Shown here in pieces: positions 1 to 9,378 of a DNA stretch of 61,879 nt. The DNA is from Ruminococcus sp. AF41-9 (lineage in GTDB: Bacteria; Bacillota; Clostridia; Lachnospirales; Lachnospiraceae), in NCBI RefSeq assembly GCF_003477525.1, contig NZ_QUDO01000023.1:1-61879 (forward strand). Direction: 5' to 3'. The notes beneath the pieces are model-generated. The model made no database searches. It saw nothing but the letters and a program-made list of their open reading frames with translations, and had not been told where the DNA came from. Within the stretch, counting starts at the first letter, position 1. Each line of letters starts with the position of its first letter. Both the position numbers and the translations under genes were made by a program.

Positions 1-55
1 TGCAGGTCTAAAAACGCAGGCGTAGCGGGCTACGCTGAGGCTTTTAGACCTGTGC
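1..55. repeat. Palindromic hairpin at the window edge
   Basis: The arms TGCAGGTCTAAAA and TTTTAGACCTGTGCA enclose a second inverted pair, CGTAGC and CTACG, so nearly the whole stretch folds into one hairpin. It may be cut by the window edge. No gene overlaps it. It could be a terminator of an upstream gene or an interspersed palindromic element. Confidence 0.6.
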
Positions 56-106
56 AATCGGATTCGCAGACAAGTGAGTGGTATAGTTATTTCGAAAACG
101 ATGTAC

Positions 107-230
107 TAGGAACTCTAAGGCTCTGAAAATCCGCTAAAACCATAAAAAATCCGCCCAAACTCGCCGCTATGCGGCTCAGACAGTGGGCGGATTTTTTATA
201 ACGCGGCTTTCCAGAACCTAAGAGTTACTA
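107..230. repeat. Nested fold-back element with an internal terminator-like hairpin
   Basis: Outer arms of about 28 bases (107-134 and 203-230) are imperfect reverse complements. Inside them, 144-157 and 184-197 form a strong AAAAATCCGCCCA / TGGGCGGATTTTT stem that ends in a T-run in both directions. The inner stem looks like a bidirectional terminator between an unseen upstream gene and the minus-strand CYTH gene. The outer arms make it longer than an ordinary terminator. Nothing else is visible between 231 and 332. Confidence 0.6.
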
Positions 231-332
231 CGATCCCTGCAAATGCATATCAACAGAACAATATTTCGGAGCTGTTTTATCCAAATGAATAAAGTAAATA
301 AAGGCATGATTCTACCCGCTTATGGGAACGAG

Positions 333-788
333 TTATAAATTTCCCTGACTCAAACGGCTGTTATGGTATTTACCGGAGTTTGTAACATCTTCTCCGAACC
401 ATGCAGGTGGATTATAACTGAGAGCCTGCTCTTCAGAAGAAAATTCTACTTCTGCAAGATAAAGTCCTTCATATGGTGCATCAAATACATCCAGTTCAAT
501 AGTAAGCCCATCCTTTTCCGGAATAAGATAGCGTGTTTTGGAAATAAGGATTCCATCAGCTTTTGGACGCATATGTTCATAAGATTCTTTCGTAAGTGGA
601 AGATTATATTCTTCACGGGTCATCAGCCCTTTGGATTTATAAGTGAGATAGTAGTTATCATCTTCTTTGCGGATACGGACTACCGGTGCGGTGGATAAAT
701 AACCCTGTTCCAGCTTGTGGTGTGGATAAGAGTCAAGATTTGCCGGCAGGTTTTCTTTAGATATTAAAAATTTACGTTCGATTTCCAT
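333..788 (-). CDS. CYTH domain protein, probable inorganic triphosphatase
   Basis: A 151-residue protein beginning MEIERKF, the E-x-E-x-K signature that opens the CYTH (CyaB/thiamine triphosphatase) fold and coordinates metal and phosphate. Alternating Arg/Lys and Glu residues further on (VRIRKE, TIELDVFD, LAEVEF) match the tunnel-lining strands of triphosphate tunnel enzymes. The length is normal for bacterial stand-alone CYTH proteins, whose characterised members hydrolyse tripolyphosphate or thiamine triphosphate. The start was chosen at 788 because a GGAGG lies about 7 bases upstream and the motif is N-terminal. A longer in-frame reading adds only hydrophobic, unrelated sequence. The gene is divergent from the M20 gene with about 130 bases between them. 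The substrate is not determinable from sequence. Confidence 0.85.
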   Translation of the reverse strand: MEIERKFLISKENLPANLDSYPHHKLEQGYLSTAPVVRIRKEDDNYYLTYKSKGLMTREEYNLPLTKESYEHMRPKADGILISKTRYLIPEKDGLTIELDVFDAPYEGLYLAEVEFSSEEQALSYNPPAWFGEDVTNSGKYHNSRLSQGNL

Positions 789-918
789 TTCAATTTCCTC
801 CGTTGAGTTAAATGAGTTAAAATACGTCAATCGTTTACTTTGTGATATAATGATAATAGCATAGATAAAAAGATAATAAAACATAAAAACTTTGTGGATA
901 AAGAAAGCAGGAAACAGA

Positions 919-2385
919 ATGGGACAGAAAGACAATCATATAGATAAGCACATGGATGAATACATAAAAGAAATATCAGAAAAAATTGATGGCAAAAGAA
1001 AATATTATGCCGAAATCAGTAATAAAATCTGGGAATATGCCGAACCAAGATTTCAGGAATATAAATCCTCTGAATTACTCCGGCAGTCATTAAAGGAAGA
1101 GGGCTTTTCCGTCAGATCAAATCTGGCAGGAGAGGAAACTGCATTTATTGCAGAATATGGCTCCGGAAAACCAGTCATAGGATTCCTTGGAGAGTTCGAT
1201 GCATTGCCGGGACTTTCGCAGAAGGCAGATGCGACAGAGAGAATCCCGGAAGCTGATCATGCTAATGGCTGCGGTCATGGATGTGGTCATCAGCTTATCG
1301 GGACAGGCACCCTTGCTTCTGTCATAGCGTTAAAAGACTTTATGAAAGAACACAACCTGAAAGGCACAATCCGCTATTACGGCTGTCCTGCCGAAGAGAA
1401 TGCAGGTGGCAAAGCATTTCTCGTACGTGATGGCTATTTCAACGATTGTGACCTTGCCCTTTGCTGGCACCCGGAACAGGGACGACGCGCATGCTACGGA
1501 AGCACAAAGGCAAATTTCAGAGTATTCTTTACATTCCATGGGACCCCGGCCCACGCATCCATGTGCCCGGAACTTGGCCGCTCCGCACTGGATGCAGTAG
1601 AATTAATGGACGTAGGTGTAAACTACATGCGCGAACACATGATAGACGAAGCCAGAATCCACTATGCCATCACCGACACAGGCGGAGATGCCCCAAACGT
1701 AGTCCAGTCCAGAGCTCAGGTTCTCTATGCTATCCGCGCTCCAAAGATCACTCAGGTAAAAGAACTCTACAACCGCGTCTGCAACATCGCCAAAGGTGCC
1801 GCCCTCATGACCGAAACCACCGTAGAAATCCGTCAGGTAGCTGCCTATTCCAACCTGATCTCCAGCAAAATTCTCGCAGATCACATGAACGCATATCTGG
1901 AAAAACTTGGTCCGATTCCGTATACAGAGCAGGAATACGCTTACGCTCAGAAATTCCAGCAGGCACTTTCAGATCAGGACAAAAAACAGCTTCCGACAAT
2001 AGCCAGAGACTATTTTGGCTCAAAAGCAGCGGAAGCGATGAAGCCCCCAATATTTGAACCAATCGCCTATCAAAATCTGTACAGCGACCTCAAATATTCC
2101 ACCGACGTAGGCGATGTAAGCTGGATTGTTCCAACTGTCCACCTTAACATCCCCACATTTGCAGCAGGAACCGCCCTTCACTCCTGGCAGGCAGTAGCTC
2201 AGGGAAGATCAACTATCGCACACAAAGGGATGCTCTATGCTGCCAAAATCATGGCTCTCACTGCAATAGACTTTCTGCAAAACCCAGAACTGGCAGATGA
2301 AGCCAGAAAAGAACTGACAGAAACCCTAAACGGTGAAACATATCCCAATCCATTACCAGGCGATTTAAAACCAGAGATATGGTAA
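919..2385 (+). CDS. M20 family amidohydrolase, AbgB-like (aminobenzoyl-glutamate hydrolase subunit B type)
   Basis: A 488-residue metallopeptidase-fold amidohydrolase. Visible M20D features are GEFDALPGL, the His/Cys-rich NGCGHGCGHQ metal site, PAEENAGGK, a WHPE segment, and a late ALHSW His near the C-terminus. AbgB-type enzymes cleave p-aminobenzoyl-glutamate or related N-acyl amino acids in the cytoplasm. There is no AbgA partner next to it, so it may act alone on another acyl-amino acid. ATG 919 has AGGAAAC upstream; an in-frame TTG at 892 is less likely. Codons become strikingly C-ending in the second half and this continues into the next gene. Confidence 0.82.
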   Translation: MGQKDNHIDKHMDEYIKEISEKIDGKRKYYAEISNKIWEYAEPRFQEYKSSELLRQSLKEEGFSVRSNLAGEETAFIAEYGSGKPVIGFLGEFDALPGLSQKADATERIPEADHANGCGHGCGHQLIGTGTLASVIALKDFMKEHNLKGTIRYYGCPAEENAGGKAFLVRDGYFNDCDLALCWHPEQGRRACYGSTKANFRVFFTFHGTPAHASMCPELGRSALDAVELMDVGVNYMREHMIDEARIHYAITDTGGDAPNVVQSRAQVLYAIRAPKITQVKELYNRVCNIAKGAALMTETTVEIRQVAAYSNLISSKILADHMNAYLEKLGPIPYTEQEYAYAQKFQQALSDQDKKQLPTIARDYFGSKAAEAMKPPIFEPIAYQNLYSDLKYSTDVGDVSWIVPTVHLNIPTFAAGTALHSWQAVAQGRSTIAHKGMLYAAKIMALTAIDFLQNPELADEARKELTETLNGETYPNPLPGDLKPEIW

Positions 2386-2409
2386 AAACTTTCCCGCCTA
2401 AACAGACAT

Positions 2410-2437
2410 TGTAACTCCAAACAAAAAATGCTATAAT
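2410..2437 (+). promoter_or_regulatory. Predicted promoter of the DJ-1 family gene
   Basis: TTGTAA at 2410-2415 and TATAAT at 2432-2437 are separated by about 17 bases. They sit in an A-rich, G-poor gap about 80 bases ahead of the DJ-1 start. This suggests the gene is transcribed separately from the M20 gene. Confidence 0.5.
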
Positions 2438-2519
2438 CCATTTCAGAAAACCAGATAAATTTTTACAAAATAAAAAACAAAATTAAAAATAAAACAAAAA
2501 ACCAGGAGGTACAAAAAAA

Positions 2520-3080
2520 ATGAGCAAAACAGCATACATCTTCCTCGCTGACGGCTTCGAAGACATCGAAGGCTTAACCGTAGTAGACCTTCTCCGCCGC
2601 GCCGGAATCGACATTAAAACCGTATCCATCAAAGAAACCACTCAGATCCGGACATCCCACGGCATCACCATGCTCACAGACACAACATTCGCAGAAACCG
2701 ACTTCACCGATGCCGACATCCTCGTCCTCCCGGGTGGAATGCCAGGAACCAGATACCTTGCAGCTTACAAACCACTCACCGACCTCCTGACAGACTTCAA
2801 CAACAAAGGCAAAAAAATCGCCGCCATCTGCGCTGCCCCAAGCGTATTCTCAGGACTCGGCTTTCTCAAAGACAAAAAAGCCACATCCTACCCATCCTTC
2901 ATGGAAGTCATCGCCAAAGACGGTGCCCAGACCAGCGAAGACAGCGTAGTAGTTGACGGAAACATCACGACCAGCCGCGGCCTCGGAACTGCCATAGACT
3001 TCGCCCTCTCCATCATCGAACAGCTTGAAGGAAAAGAAAAAGCAGACGAAGTAGCAGACTCAGTCGTATACAAACGCTGA
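2520..3080 (+). CDS. DJ-1/PfpI family protein (YajL/ThiJ-like)
   Basis: A 186-residue single-domain DJ-1 superfamily protein. It has the conserved acid in DGFEDIE (Glu14), the LVLPGGMPG strand-turn, and the nucleophile elbow AICAAPSVF with Cys104. Family members are cysteine-dependent chaperones, glyoxalases or deglycases involved in carbonyl and oxidative stress, acting in the cytoplasm. Length and motif spacing are those of the YajL/DJ-1 subgroup rather than the longer class I amidotransferases. An AGGAGG precedes the ATG. Codon choice is heavily C-ending (GCC, ATC, CTC), unlike the A/T-ending codons of tig that follow, which may mean lower expression or a different history. Confidence 0.88.
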   Translation: MSKTAYIFLADGFEDIEGLTVVDLLRRAGIDIKTVSIKETTQIRTSHGITMLTDTTFAETDFTDADILVLPGGMPGTRYLAAYKPLTDLLTDFNNKGKKIAAICAAPSVFSGLGFLKDKKATSYPSFMEVIAKDGAQTSEDSVVVDGNITTSRGLGTAIDFALSIIEQLEGKEKADEVADSVVYKR

Positions 3081-3202
3081 CATCTGCCACAAAATCCCAT
3101 AAAACATCATAAAACGCCCCGGAACCCTTCTGTTTTAGCAAGGTTTCCGCGAATATTATGCTAATTTTCTGCGAAAAACTACTAGCACTTTTCAGTTTTT
3201 TG

Positions 3203-3317
3203 TGCTATACTGCTACAATGACTGTAAATATATAATTAAGTATAAGAGGTCTCCCGCTTCTGCTGGAGTTTCCGGAAAATGCCAAAAGCCCTTTTCCGCC
3301 AACTCTGATGGTGGGAG
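3203..3317 (+). promoter_or_regulatory. Extended -10 promoter and structured leader upstream of tig
   Basis: TGCTATACT (3203-3211) is an extended -10 box without a strong -35. The transcript would carry a leader of about 200 bases. Within it, 3251-3317 forms a three-tier hairpin: CTCCC/GGGAG outside, GGAGTT/AACTCT in the middle, GGAAAA/TTTTCC at the top. The remainder of the 346-base gap before tig shows nothing else clear. Confidence 0.45.
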
Positions 3318-3426
3318 CGGAACTTGACTTGAGTCTATATATGGAAATATCGTCAAAAATGAAAAACAACACAGCAAAAAGAAAAAAGCTGTGAGATAAC
3401 CTGAAAATAAGGAGGAACATGTAACA

Positions 3427-4713
3427 ATGAGTTTACAGGTGGAAAAAATGGAAAAAAACATGGCTAAACTTACTATTGAAGTTGCCGCTGAAGATTTAGA
3501 GAAAGCAATGCAGAACGCATACCAGAAAGCAAAAGGAAGAATTTCCATTCCTGGATTCCGTAAAGGAAAAGCTCCAAGAAAAATGATCGAGCAGATGTAC
3601 GGAAAAGGAATCTTCCTTGAAGATGCAGTAAACGCTCTGATCCCGGAACACTATAGCAAAGCATTAGCAGAATGTGACCTTGAGATCGTTTCCCAGCCAA
3701 CAATCGACATCACACAGGCTGAGCCAGGAAAAGCACTTATCTTTACAGCAGAAGTAGCTACAAAACCAGAAGTTACATTAGGCGATTACAAAGGTGTAGA
3801 AGTACCGAAAACTGAAATCAACGTAACAGACGAAGATGTAGATGCAGAAATCAAGAAAGAGCAGGAGAAAAACTCCAGAACAATCAACGTAGAAGACCGT
3901 GGAGCACAGTTACAGGATGTTGTAACAATTGACTTCGAAGGTTCCGTAGACGGAGTACCTTTCGATGGCGGACAGGCTACAGAGTATCCTCTGACACTTG
4001 GTTCCAACACATTCATCCCAGGATTTGAAGATCAGCTTGTTGGCGCTAAAGTTGGCGATGACGTAGATGTTAAAGTAACATTCCCTGAAGAATATCAGGC
4101 AAAAGAACTTGCTGGCAAAGAAGCAGTATTCAAATGCGCAGTTAAGAAGATCGAAGCAAAAGAACTTCCGGAGCTGGATGACGATTTTGCAAAAGACGTT
4201 TCTGAGTTCGATACACTTGCAGAGTACAAAGAACACGTGAAAACAAACCTCGTAGAGAGAAAAGAAAACGAAGCAAAACGTGCAAAAGAAGATGCAGCAG
4301 TAGACAAAGCAATCGAAAATGCACAGATGGATATTCCGGAAGCTATGCTTAAAACACAGTGCCGTCAGATGCTGGATGACTTCAGCAGAAGAATGCAGTC
4401 CCAGGGATTATCCATGGAACAGTACTTCCAGTTCACAGGCATGACAGCCGACAAGATGATGGAAGACATGAAACCACAGGCATTAAAGAGAATTCAGACA
4501 AGACTGGTTCTTGAGAAAGTAGCAGAAGTTGAGAACATTCAGCCAACAGAGGAAGAAGTAAACGAAGAGATCGCTAAGATGGCTGAAGCATACAAAATGG
4601 AAGCTGACAAGTTAAAAGAATTACTTGGCGAGCGTGAACTTGAGCAGATGAAGAAAGACATGGCTGTACAGAAAGCTGTTACAGTTATCGCTGACGCTGC
4701 AAAAGAAGTTTAA
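3427..4713 (+). CDS. tig: Trigger factor, ribosome-associated chaperone and prolyl isomerase
   Basis: A 428-residue protein with the three trigger factor domains. The N-terminal ribosome-binding domain carries the GFRKGKAP signature near residues 38-45. The FKBP-type prolyl isomerase domain (about 150-240) contains VTIDFEGSVDG and the ATEYPLTLGSNTFIPGFE stretch. A long helical C-terminal chaperone domain follows. It binds L23 at the polypeptide exit tunnel and shields nascent chains. AAGGAGG lies just upstream. As in many Firmicutes, clpP, clpX and lon follow, linking folding with degradation. Confidence 0.97.
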   Translation: MSLQVEKMEKNMAKLTIEVAAEDLEKAMQNAYQKAKGRISIPGFRKGKAPRKMIEQMYGKGIFLEDAVNALIPEHYSKALAECDLEIVSQPTIDITQAEPGKALIFTAEVATKPEVTLGDYKGVEVPKTEINVTDEDVDAEIKKEQEKNSRTINVEDRGAQLQDVVTIDFEGSVDGVPFDGGQATEYPLTLGSNTFIPGFEDQLVGAKVGDDVDVKVTFPEEYQAKELAGKEAVFKCAVKKIEAKELPELDDDFAKDVSEFDTLAEYKEHVKTNLVERKENEAKRAKEDAAVDKAIENAQMDIPEAMLKTQCRQMLDDFSRRMQSQGLSMEQYFQFTGMTADKMMEDMKPQALKRIQTRLVLEKVAEVENIQPTEEEVNEEIAKMAEAYKMEADKLKELLGERELEQMKKDMAVQKAVTVIADAAKEV

Positions 4714-4720
4714 TCAAATC

Positions 4721-4808
4721 AAGTAAGTCCCCTGCTTCAATTGCGAAAAGCAATAAGCAGTGGGTGGGGACTTGCTTGTATCAGGAGGCGTGCAAGCGCC
4801 TTCTGATA
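4721..4808. repeat. Two consecutive hairpins after tig
   Basis: 4721-4777 pairs AAGTAAGTCCCC with GGGGACTTGCTT around an inner TGCTT/AAGCA stem. 4779-4808 pairs TATCAGGAGGCG with CGCCTTCTGATA around a 6-base loop. Neither has a clear T-run, so they are weak terminators at best. The loop region 4734-4759 recurs almost exactly at 16231-16256, placing it in the window's interspersed repeat family. Confidence 0.55.
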
Positions 4809-4818
4809 AACTGCGGAG

Positions 4819-4868
4819 CAGTTATTTGGTTATGAGCAAGTAGCGAAGCGGATTGCGAATATCCGCTT
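4819..4868. repeat. Interspersed repeat copy (AAGTAGCGAAGCGGAT family)
   Basis: This 50-base unit is nearly identical to 41250-41299 and shares its core with 16254-16286. The core AAGCGGAT...ATCCGCTT is itself a short hairpin. It lies in the 197-base gap between tig and clpP. Confidence 0.7.
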
Positions 4869-4910
4869 TAATATATCCCAAAAGTCAGCCGCGAAAATGG
4901 AGGCGTTTAT

Positions 4911-5492
4911 ATGAGTTTAGTACCTTATGTCATTGAACAGACAAGCAGGGGAGAGAGAAGCTACGACATCTATTCAAGGCTTCTGAAAGACAGAATTATT
5001 TTTCTGGGCGAAGAAGTAAATGATGTGAGTGCAGGACTGATCGTATCACAGCTTCTTTTCCTGGAAGCAGAAGATCCTGGTAAAGATATTCAGCTTTATA
5101 TCAACAGTCCGGGCGGTTCCGTAACAGCCGGCATGGCGATTTACGATACCATGCAGTATATTAAATGCGATGTTTCCACCATTTGTCTTGGAATGGCTGC
5201 CAGCATGGGTGCCTTTCTTCTGGCAGGCGGTGCAAAGGGTAAGAGATTTGCTCTTCCACATTCCACTATCATGATCCATCAGCCATCCGGCGGTGCGCAG
5301 GGTCAGGCAACAGAGATTCAGATCGTGGCGGATCATATCGCACAGACAAAGAGAACTTTAAATGAATTATTGGCTGCAAATACCGGTCAGCCGATAGAAG
5401 TTGTTGAGCGTGATACAGACCGGGACAACTATATGACTGCTGAAGAAGCAAAGGCATATGGACTGATTGACGGTGTAGTCATGCATAAATAA
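4911..5492 (+). CDS. clpP: ATP-dependent Clp protease proteolytic subunit
   Basis: A 193-residue serine protease subunit. The catalytic Ser is Ser98 in GMAASMGA, the catalytic His lies in MIHQPSGG, and the Asp in [26 protein letters not shown] is the oxyanion/substrate-binding segment. Fourteen copies form the barrel that degrades substrates fed by ClpX or ClpC. The length is normal. GGAGG precedes the ATG. clpX follows after a short gap with a hairpin terminator, so expression of the two may be partly uncoupled. Confidence 0.98.
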   Translation: MSLVPYVIEQTSRGERSYDIYSRLLKDRIIFLGEEVNDVSAGLIVSQLLFLEAEDPGKDIQLYINSPGGSVTAGMAIYDTMQYIKCDVSTICLGMAASMGAFLLAGGAKGKRFALPHSTIMIHQPSGGAQGQATEIQIVADHIAQTKRTLNELLAANTGQPIEVVERDTDRDNYMTAEEAKAYGLIDGVVMHK

Positions 5493-5504
5493 TGCGAAAG
5501 ATAA

Positions 5505-5535
5505 GACTCCTGTGAATCATCACAGGAGTTTTACT
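5505..5535 (+). terminator. Intrinsic terminator between clpP and clpX
   Basis: ACTCCTGTGA and TCACAGGAGT form a perfect 10-base stem with a 4-base loop followed by TTTTACTATTTT. Confidence 0.75.
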
Positions 5536-5575
5536 ATTTTATAGAAAGTTATTTTAGAAAGGACAGACACGATCC

Positions 5576-6895
5576 ATGGCAGAAAAGATAAGAGAAGGAA
5601 AAGTCAGATGTTCCTTTTGCCAGAAGACAGAAGATCAGGTAAGAAAACTGATTGCAGGTCCGGATGGTAAGACATTTATTTGTGACGAGTGTATTGGAAT
5701 CTGCTCAGAAATTATGGAGGAAGAATTAAATCCTTATGATGACGAGGAAATACTCGGCACAGACATTAACCTGCTGAAACCGGAAGAGATCCACAAAGTT
5801 CTGGACGACTATGTAATCGGACAGGATGCAGCAAAGAAAGCTCTCTCCGTTGCAGTTTATAATCATTATAAGAGAATCCTTGCATCCAGAACCTCTGATG
5901 TAGAACTTCAGAAGAGCAACATTCTGATGCTTGGACCGACTGGTTCCGGTAAAACTCTGCTGGCACAGACACTTGCCAGACTGCTGAATGTGCCGTTTGC
6001 CATTGCAGATGCCACTACACTGACAGAAGCCGGTTATGTAGGTGAGGATGTTGAGAATATCCTTCTGAAGATCATTCAGGCGGCAGATTATGACATTGAA
6101 CGTGCACAGTACGGTATTATTTATATCGACGAGATTGATAAGATCACCAGAAAATCCGAGAATGCATCCATCACCCGTGATGTATCCGGAGAAGGTGTAC
6201 AGCAGGCATTACTGAAGATTCTGGAAGGAACTGTTGCGAGTGTACCGCCGCAGGGTGGACGTAAACATCCGCATCAGGAATTTATCCAGATCGATACAAC
6301 CAACATTCTGTTTATCTGCGGTGGTGCTTTCGATGGTATCGAGAAGATCATTGAATCCAGACAGGATACCAAATCCATCGGATTCGGCGCAGATGTTTCT
6401 GTAAAAGAAGAAAGAAATGTTGGAGAAGTTCTGAAAGATGTTATGCCGGAAGACTTTATTAAATTCGGTCTGATCCCTGAGTTTATCGGTCGTGTGCCGG
6501 TAGTGGTAACTCTGGATGCGCTGGATGAGAATGCGCTGATCAGTATTCTGAAAGAGCCGAAGAACTCACTCACCAAACAGTATCATAAATTATTTGAACT
6601 GGATGGTGTGGAACTTGATTTCAACGATGATGCACTGGAACTGGTTGCAAAGAAATCTCTGGAGCGTAAAACAGGTGCCAGAGGACTTCGTGCGATCATG
6701 GAAGGTTCTCTGATGGATCTGATGTACAAGATTCCGTCAGACGAGACAATCCGCAAGTGCGTGATCACCAAAGATGTAGTAGAAGGCACCGGTGAGCCGG
6801 AAATCGTCCGCGGAGAAGCTCCTGCACAGGCGAAGACAGCCGGAAGCAGAAGAACGTCCCGGAAACACACAAAAGACAAACCGGAAACAGCCTGA
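5576..6895 (+). CDS. clpX: ATP-dependent Clp protease ATPase subunit ClpX
   Basis: A 439-residue AAA+ unfoldase. The N-terminal zinc-binding domain has CSFC near residue 12 and CDEC near residue 38. Walker A is GPTGSGKT, Walker B is [10 protein letters not shown], and the IGF-type ClpP-docking loop appears as IGFGADV. It unfolds tagged proteins and passes them to ClpP. The C-terminal tail (about residues 410-439) is basic and variable. It is 21 bases from lon and reads as one unit with it. Confidence 0.98.
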   Translation: MAEKIREGKVRCSFCQKTEDQVRKLIAGPDGKTFICDECIGICSEIMEEELNPYDDEEILGTDINLLKPEEIHKVLDDYVIGQDAAKKALSVAVYNHYKRILASRTSDVELQKSNILMLGPTGSGKTLLAQTLARLLNVPFAIADATTLTEAGYVGEDVENILLKIIQAADYDIERAQYGIIYIDEIDKITRKSENASITRDVSGEGVQQALLKILEGTVASVPPQGGRKHPHQEFIQIDTTNILFICGGAFDGIEKIIESRQDTKSIGFGADVSVKEERNVGEVLKDVMPEDFIKFGLIPEFIGRVPVVVTLDALDENALISILKEPKNSLTKQYHKLFELDGVELDFNDDALELVAKKSLERKTGARGLRAIMEGSLMDLMYKIPSDETIRKCVITKDVVEGTGEPEIVRGEAPAQAKTAGSRRTSRKHTKDKPETA

Positions 6896-6915
6896 TGAAA
6901 GGGACTGAGTAATAC

Positions 6916-9231
6916 ATGACAAATCAAAATATGGTGCTGCCGTCAATCGCCCTTCGGGGAACTACCATTCTTCCGGGAATGATCGTTCATTTTGACGTGA
7001 GCAGAGAACGTTCTGTAAAAGCAATCGAAGCAGCCATGCTCCATGACCAGAAGATTTTTCTGGTGACACAGATCGACTCGGAAGTAGAGACTCCGGACCT
7101 GGTAGGAGTATATCAGGTGGGAACGATCGCCTATATCAAACAGGTGGTAAAACTTCCGCAGAACCTTCTCCGCGTACTGGTAGAAGGAACCGGACGTGCG
7201 ACTCTGGTTAAATTTGAACAGGAATTTCCATATCTGAAAAGCGAGATCACTCCGGTAGATGATGAAGAAATCCAGATGCCGGAATCTGTGATGGAAGCCA
7301 TGCACAGAAGCCTGAAGGAATTATTCCACAGATACTGCATGGAGAATGGAAAAGTCAGCAAAGAGCTGGTAGCACAGATTTTAAACATTGATGAGATAGA
7401 GGAGCTGGTGGAGCAGATTGCTGTCAACCTTCCACTGTCTTATCAGAATAAACAGAAGATTCTGGAAGCACTGACACTGGAGGAACGCTATGAAGTTCTG
7501 GGTGCGATCTTAAGCAATGAGATCGAGATCATGCAGATCGGAAGAGACCTTCAGAAGAAAGTGAAAGCCAGAGTAGACAAGAATCAGAGAGAATATATCC
7601 TGCGTGAACAACTGAAACTGATCCGTGAGGAACTGGGAGAAGACAATACTGCGGACGATGCAGAGGAGTTCAAAAAGAAGCTTCAGGAGCTTCAGGCCAG
7701 TGGCGAAGTAAAAGAAAAGATCAGCAAAGAGATTGAACGCTTTAAGAATACAAACAGCAATGTCTCTGAAAATGCGGTACTCCGCGGTTACATTGAGACA
7801 ATGCTTGCCCTTCCGTGGGACAAAAAGTCTGTGGATTCCGATGATCTGAAAGAAGCATGGAAAGTTCTTCAGGAAGGTCATTATGGACTGAAAGATGTCA
7901 AAGAGCGTGTCATGGAATTTCTTTCCGTGCGCAAACTGACACACAAGGGAAAAAGCCCGATCCTCTGTCTGGTGGGCCCTCCGGGAACCGGTAAAACTTC
8001 TATTGCCCGTTCTATCGCAGAAGCCATGCACAAAAAATATGTGCGCATCTGTCTGGGCGGTGTGAGAGATGAAGCAGAGATCCGTGGTCACAGAAAAACT
8101 TATGTAGGAGCAATGCCAGGAAGGATCACAGCAGCTTTACAGCAGGCCGGTGTGAGCAATCCGCTGATGCTTCTGGACGAGATCGACAAGACCAGCAGTG
8201 ATTATAAGGGAGATACCTCCGCTGCACTTCTGGAAGTACTTGACCCGGAACAGAACAGCAGATTTCTGGATCATTATATCGAAGTTCCGCAGGATCTTTC
8301 AGAGGTTCTGTTTATTGCCACTGCAAACGATGTACAGGGCATTCCGCGACCGCTTCTTGACCGTATGGAACTGATCGAGATCGCAGGCTATACAGAGAAC
8401 GAGAAGGAACACATTGCGAAAGAGCATCTGATTCCAAAGCAGATGGAAGAAAACGGAATTGAAAAAGGCAGACTGACGATTCAGACAACTGCCCTCAGAA
8501 AGATCATCAACAACTATACAAAAGAAGCAGGTGTCCGTAACCTGGAACGAACCATCGGACAGATCTGCCGCAAAACCGCCCGTCTGATTATGGAAGAGAA
8601 TAAGAAGAAAGTAACAGTTACCACGAAGAATCTTTCTGATTTTCTGGGAAAAGAACATTTCAATTATCTTATGGCAAATAAGAAAGATGAGATTGGCATT
8701 TCCAGAGGTCTTGCATGGACACAGGTGGGCGGCGATACCCTTCAGATAGAGGTTAATATCATGCCTGGTAAGGGTGAACTGATGCTGACCGGACAACTCG
8801 GGGATGTCATGAAAGAATCCGCACAGGCGGGAATCACCTATATCCGTTCCATTGCAGCGGACTATAAAGTGAAACCGGAATTTTTCCAGGAAAATGATAT
8901 CCATGTGCACATTCCGGAAGGGGCAGTGCCGAAAGACGGACCATCCGCAGGTATTACCATGGCAACAGCGATCCTTTCTGCAATCATTAAAAAACCGGTA
9001 AGAGCAGACCTTGCAATGACCGGTGAGATCACCCTGAGAGGAAGAGTCCTTCCAATCGGTGGTCTGAAAGAGAAGCTTCTTGCAGCTAAATATGCGAAGA
9101 TCAAAGAAGTACTGGTACCGGCAGAAAACAAACCGGATATCCAGGAATTAGATAAAGAGATTACAGACGGACTTACCATTACATTTGTAAGTTCCATGAA
9201 AGAAGTACTGAATAAAGCACTTGTAGCCTGA
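6916..9231 (+). CDS. lon: ATP-dependent Lon protease (LonA)
   Basis: A 771-residue LonA. The N-terminal substrate-binding domain spans about residues 8-200 and a coiled-coil region follows. The AAA+ module has GPPGTGKTS and LLDEIDK. The C-terminal protease has the Ser-Lys dyad, Ser677 in PKDGPSAGITMA and Lys720 in GGLKEKLLAA. It degrades misfolded and regulatory proteins in the cytoplasm. Its stop codon overlaps an inverted repeat related to one after galE, and a terminator follows. Confidence 0.97.
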   Translation: MTNQNMVLPSIALRGTTILPGMIVHFDVSRERSVKAIEAAMLHDQKIFLVTQIDSEVETPDLVGVYQVGTIAYIKQVVKLPQNLLRVLVEGTGRATLVKFEQEFPYLKSEITPVDDEEIQMPESVMEAMHRSLKELFHRYCMENGKVSKELVAQILNIDEIEELVEQIAVNLPLSYQNKQKILEALTLEERYEVLGAILSNEIEIMQIGRDLQKKVKARVDKNQREYILREQLKLIREELGEDNTADDAEEFKKKLQELQASGEVKEKISKEIERFKNTNSNVSENAVLRGYIETMLALPWDKKSVDSDDLKEAWKVLQEGHYGLKDVKERVMEFLSVRKLTHKGKSPILCLVGPPGTGKTSIARSIAEAMHKKYVRICLGGVRDEAEIRGHRKTYVGAMPGRITAALQQAGVSNPLMLLDEIDKTSSDYKGDTSAALLEVLDPEQNSRFLDHYIEVPQDLSEVLFIATANDVQGIPRPLLDRMELIEIAGYTENEKEHIAKEHLIPKQMEENGIEKGRLTIQTTALRKIINNYTKEAGVRNLERTIGQICRKTARLIMEENKKKVTVTTKNLSDFLGKEHFNYLMANKKDEIGISRGLAWTQVGGDTLQIEVNIMPGKGELMLTGQLGDVMKESAQAGITYIRSIAADYKVKPEFFQENDIHVHIPEGAVPKDGPSAGITMATAILSAIIKKPVRADLAMTGEITLRGRVLPIGGLKEKLLAAKYAKIKEVLVPAENKPDIQELDKEITDGLTITFVSSMKEVLNKALVA

Positions 9232-9274
9232 TATCAGGTCAGGGGCAAAATACTTTTTGATCCTGACAGCATAA
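9230..9274. repeat. Inverted repeat overlapping the lon stop codon
   Basis: GATATCAGGTCAGGGGCAAA is followed by a near complement (TTTTTGATCCTGAC). The same unit appears in reverse orientation at 41311-41357, and its left half at 23075-23095. Confidence 0.6.
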
Positions 9275-9288
9275 CATATAAAAATAAT

Positions 9289-9320
9289 AAAGAGTCAGTC
9301 TGACCGGATTGACTCTTTGT
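9289..9320 (+). terminator. Probable terminator after lon
   Basis: AAAGAGTCA and TGACTCTTT form a stem of about 9 bases. The following TGTTGTG is only a weak U-tract, so termination may be partial. Confidence 0.5.
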
Positions 9321-9378
9321 TGTGAAAAAAGGGCTGCCGGGTACGAAGTGAACAGTAGTAAAAAGAGTGAGGAAATCA

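Noticed and set aside
3081..3426. Small minus-strand genes before tig
   Set aside because: The frames are hydrophobic shadow readings across the leader hairpin with no ribosome site.
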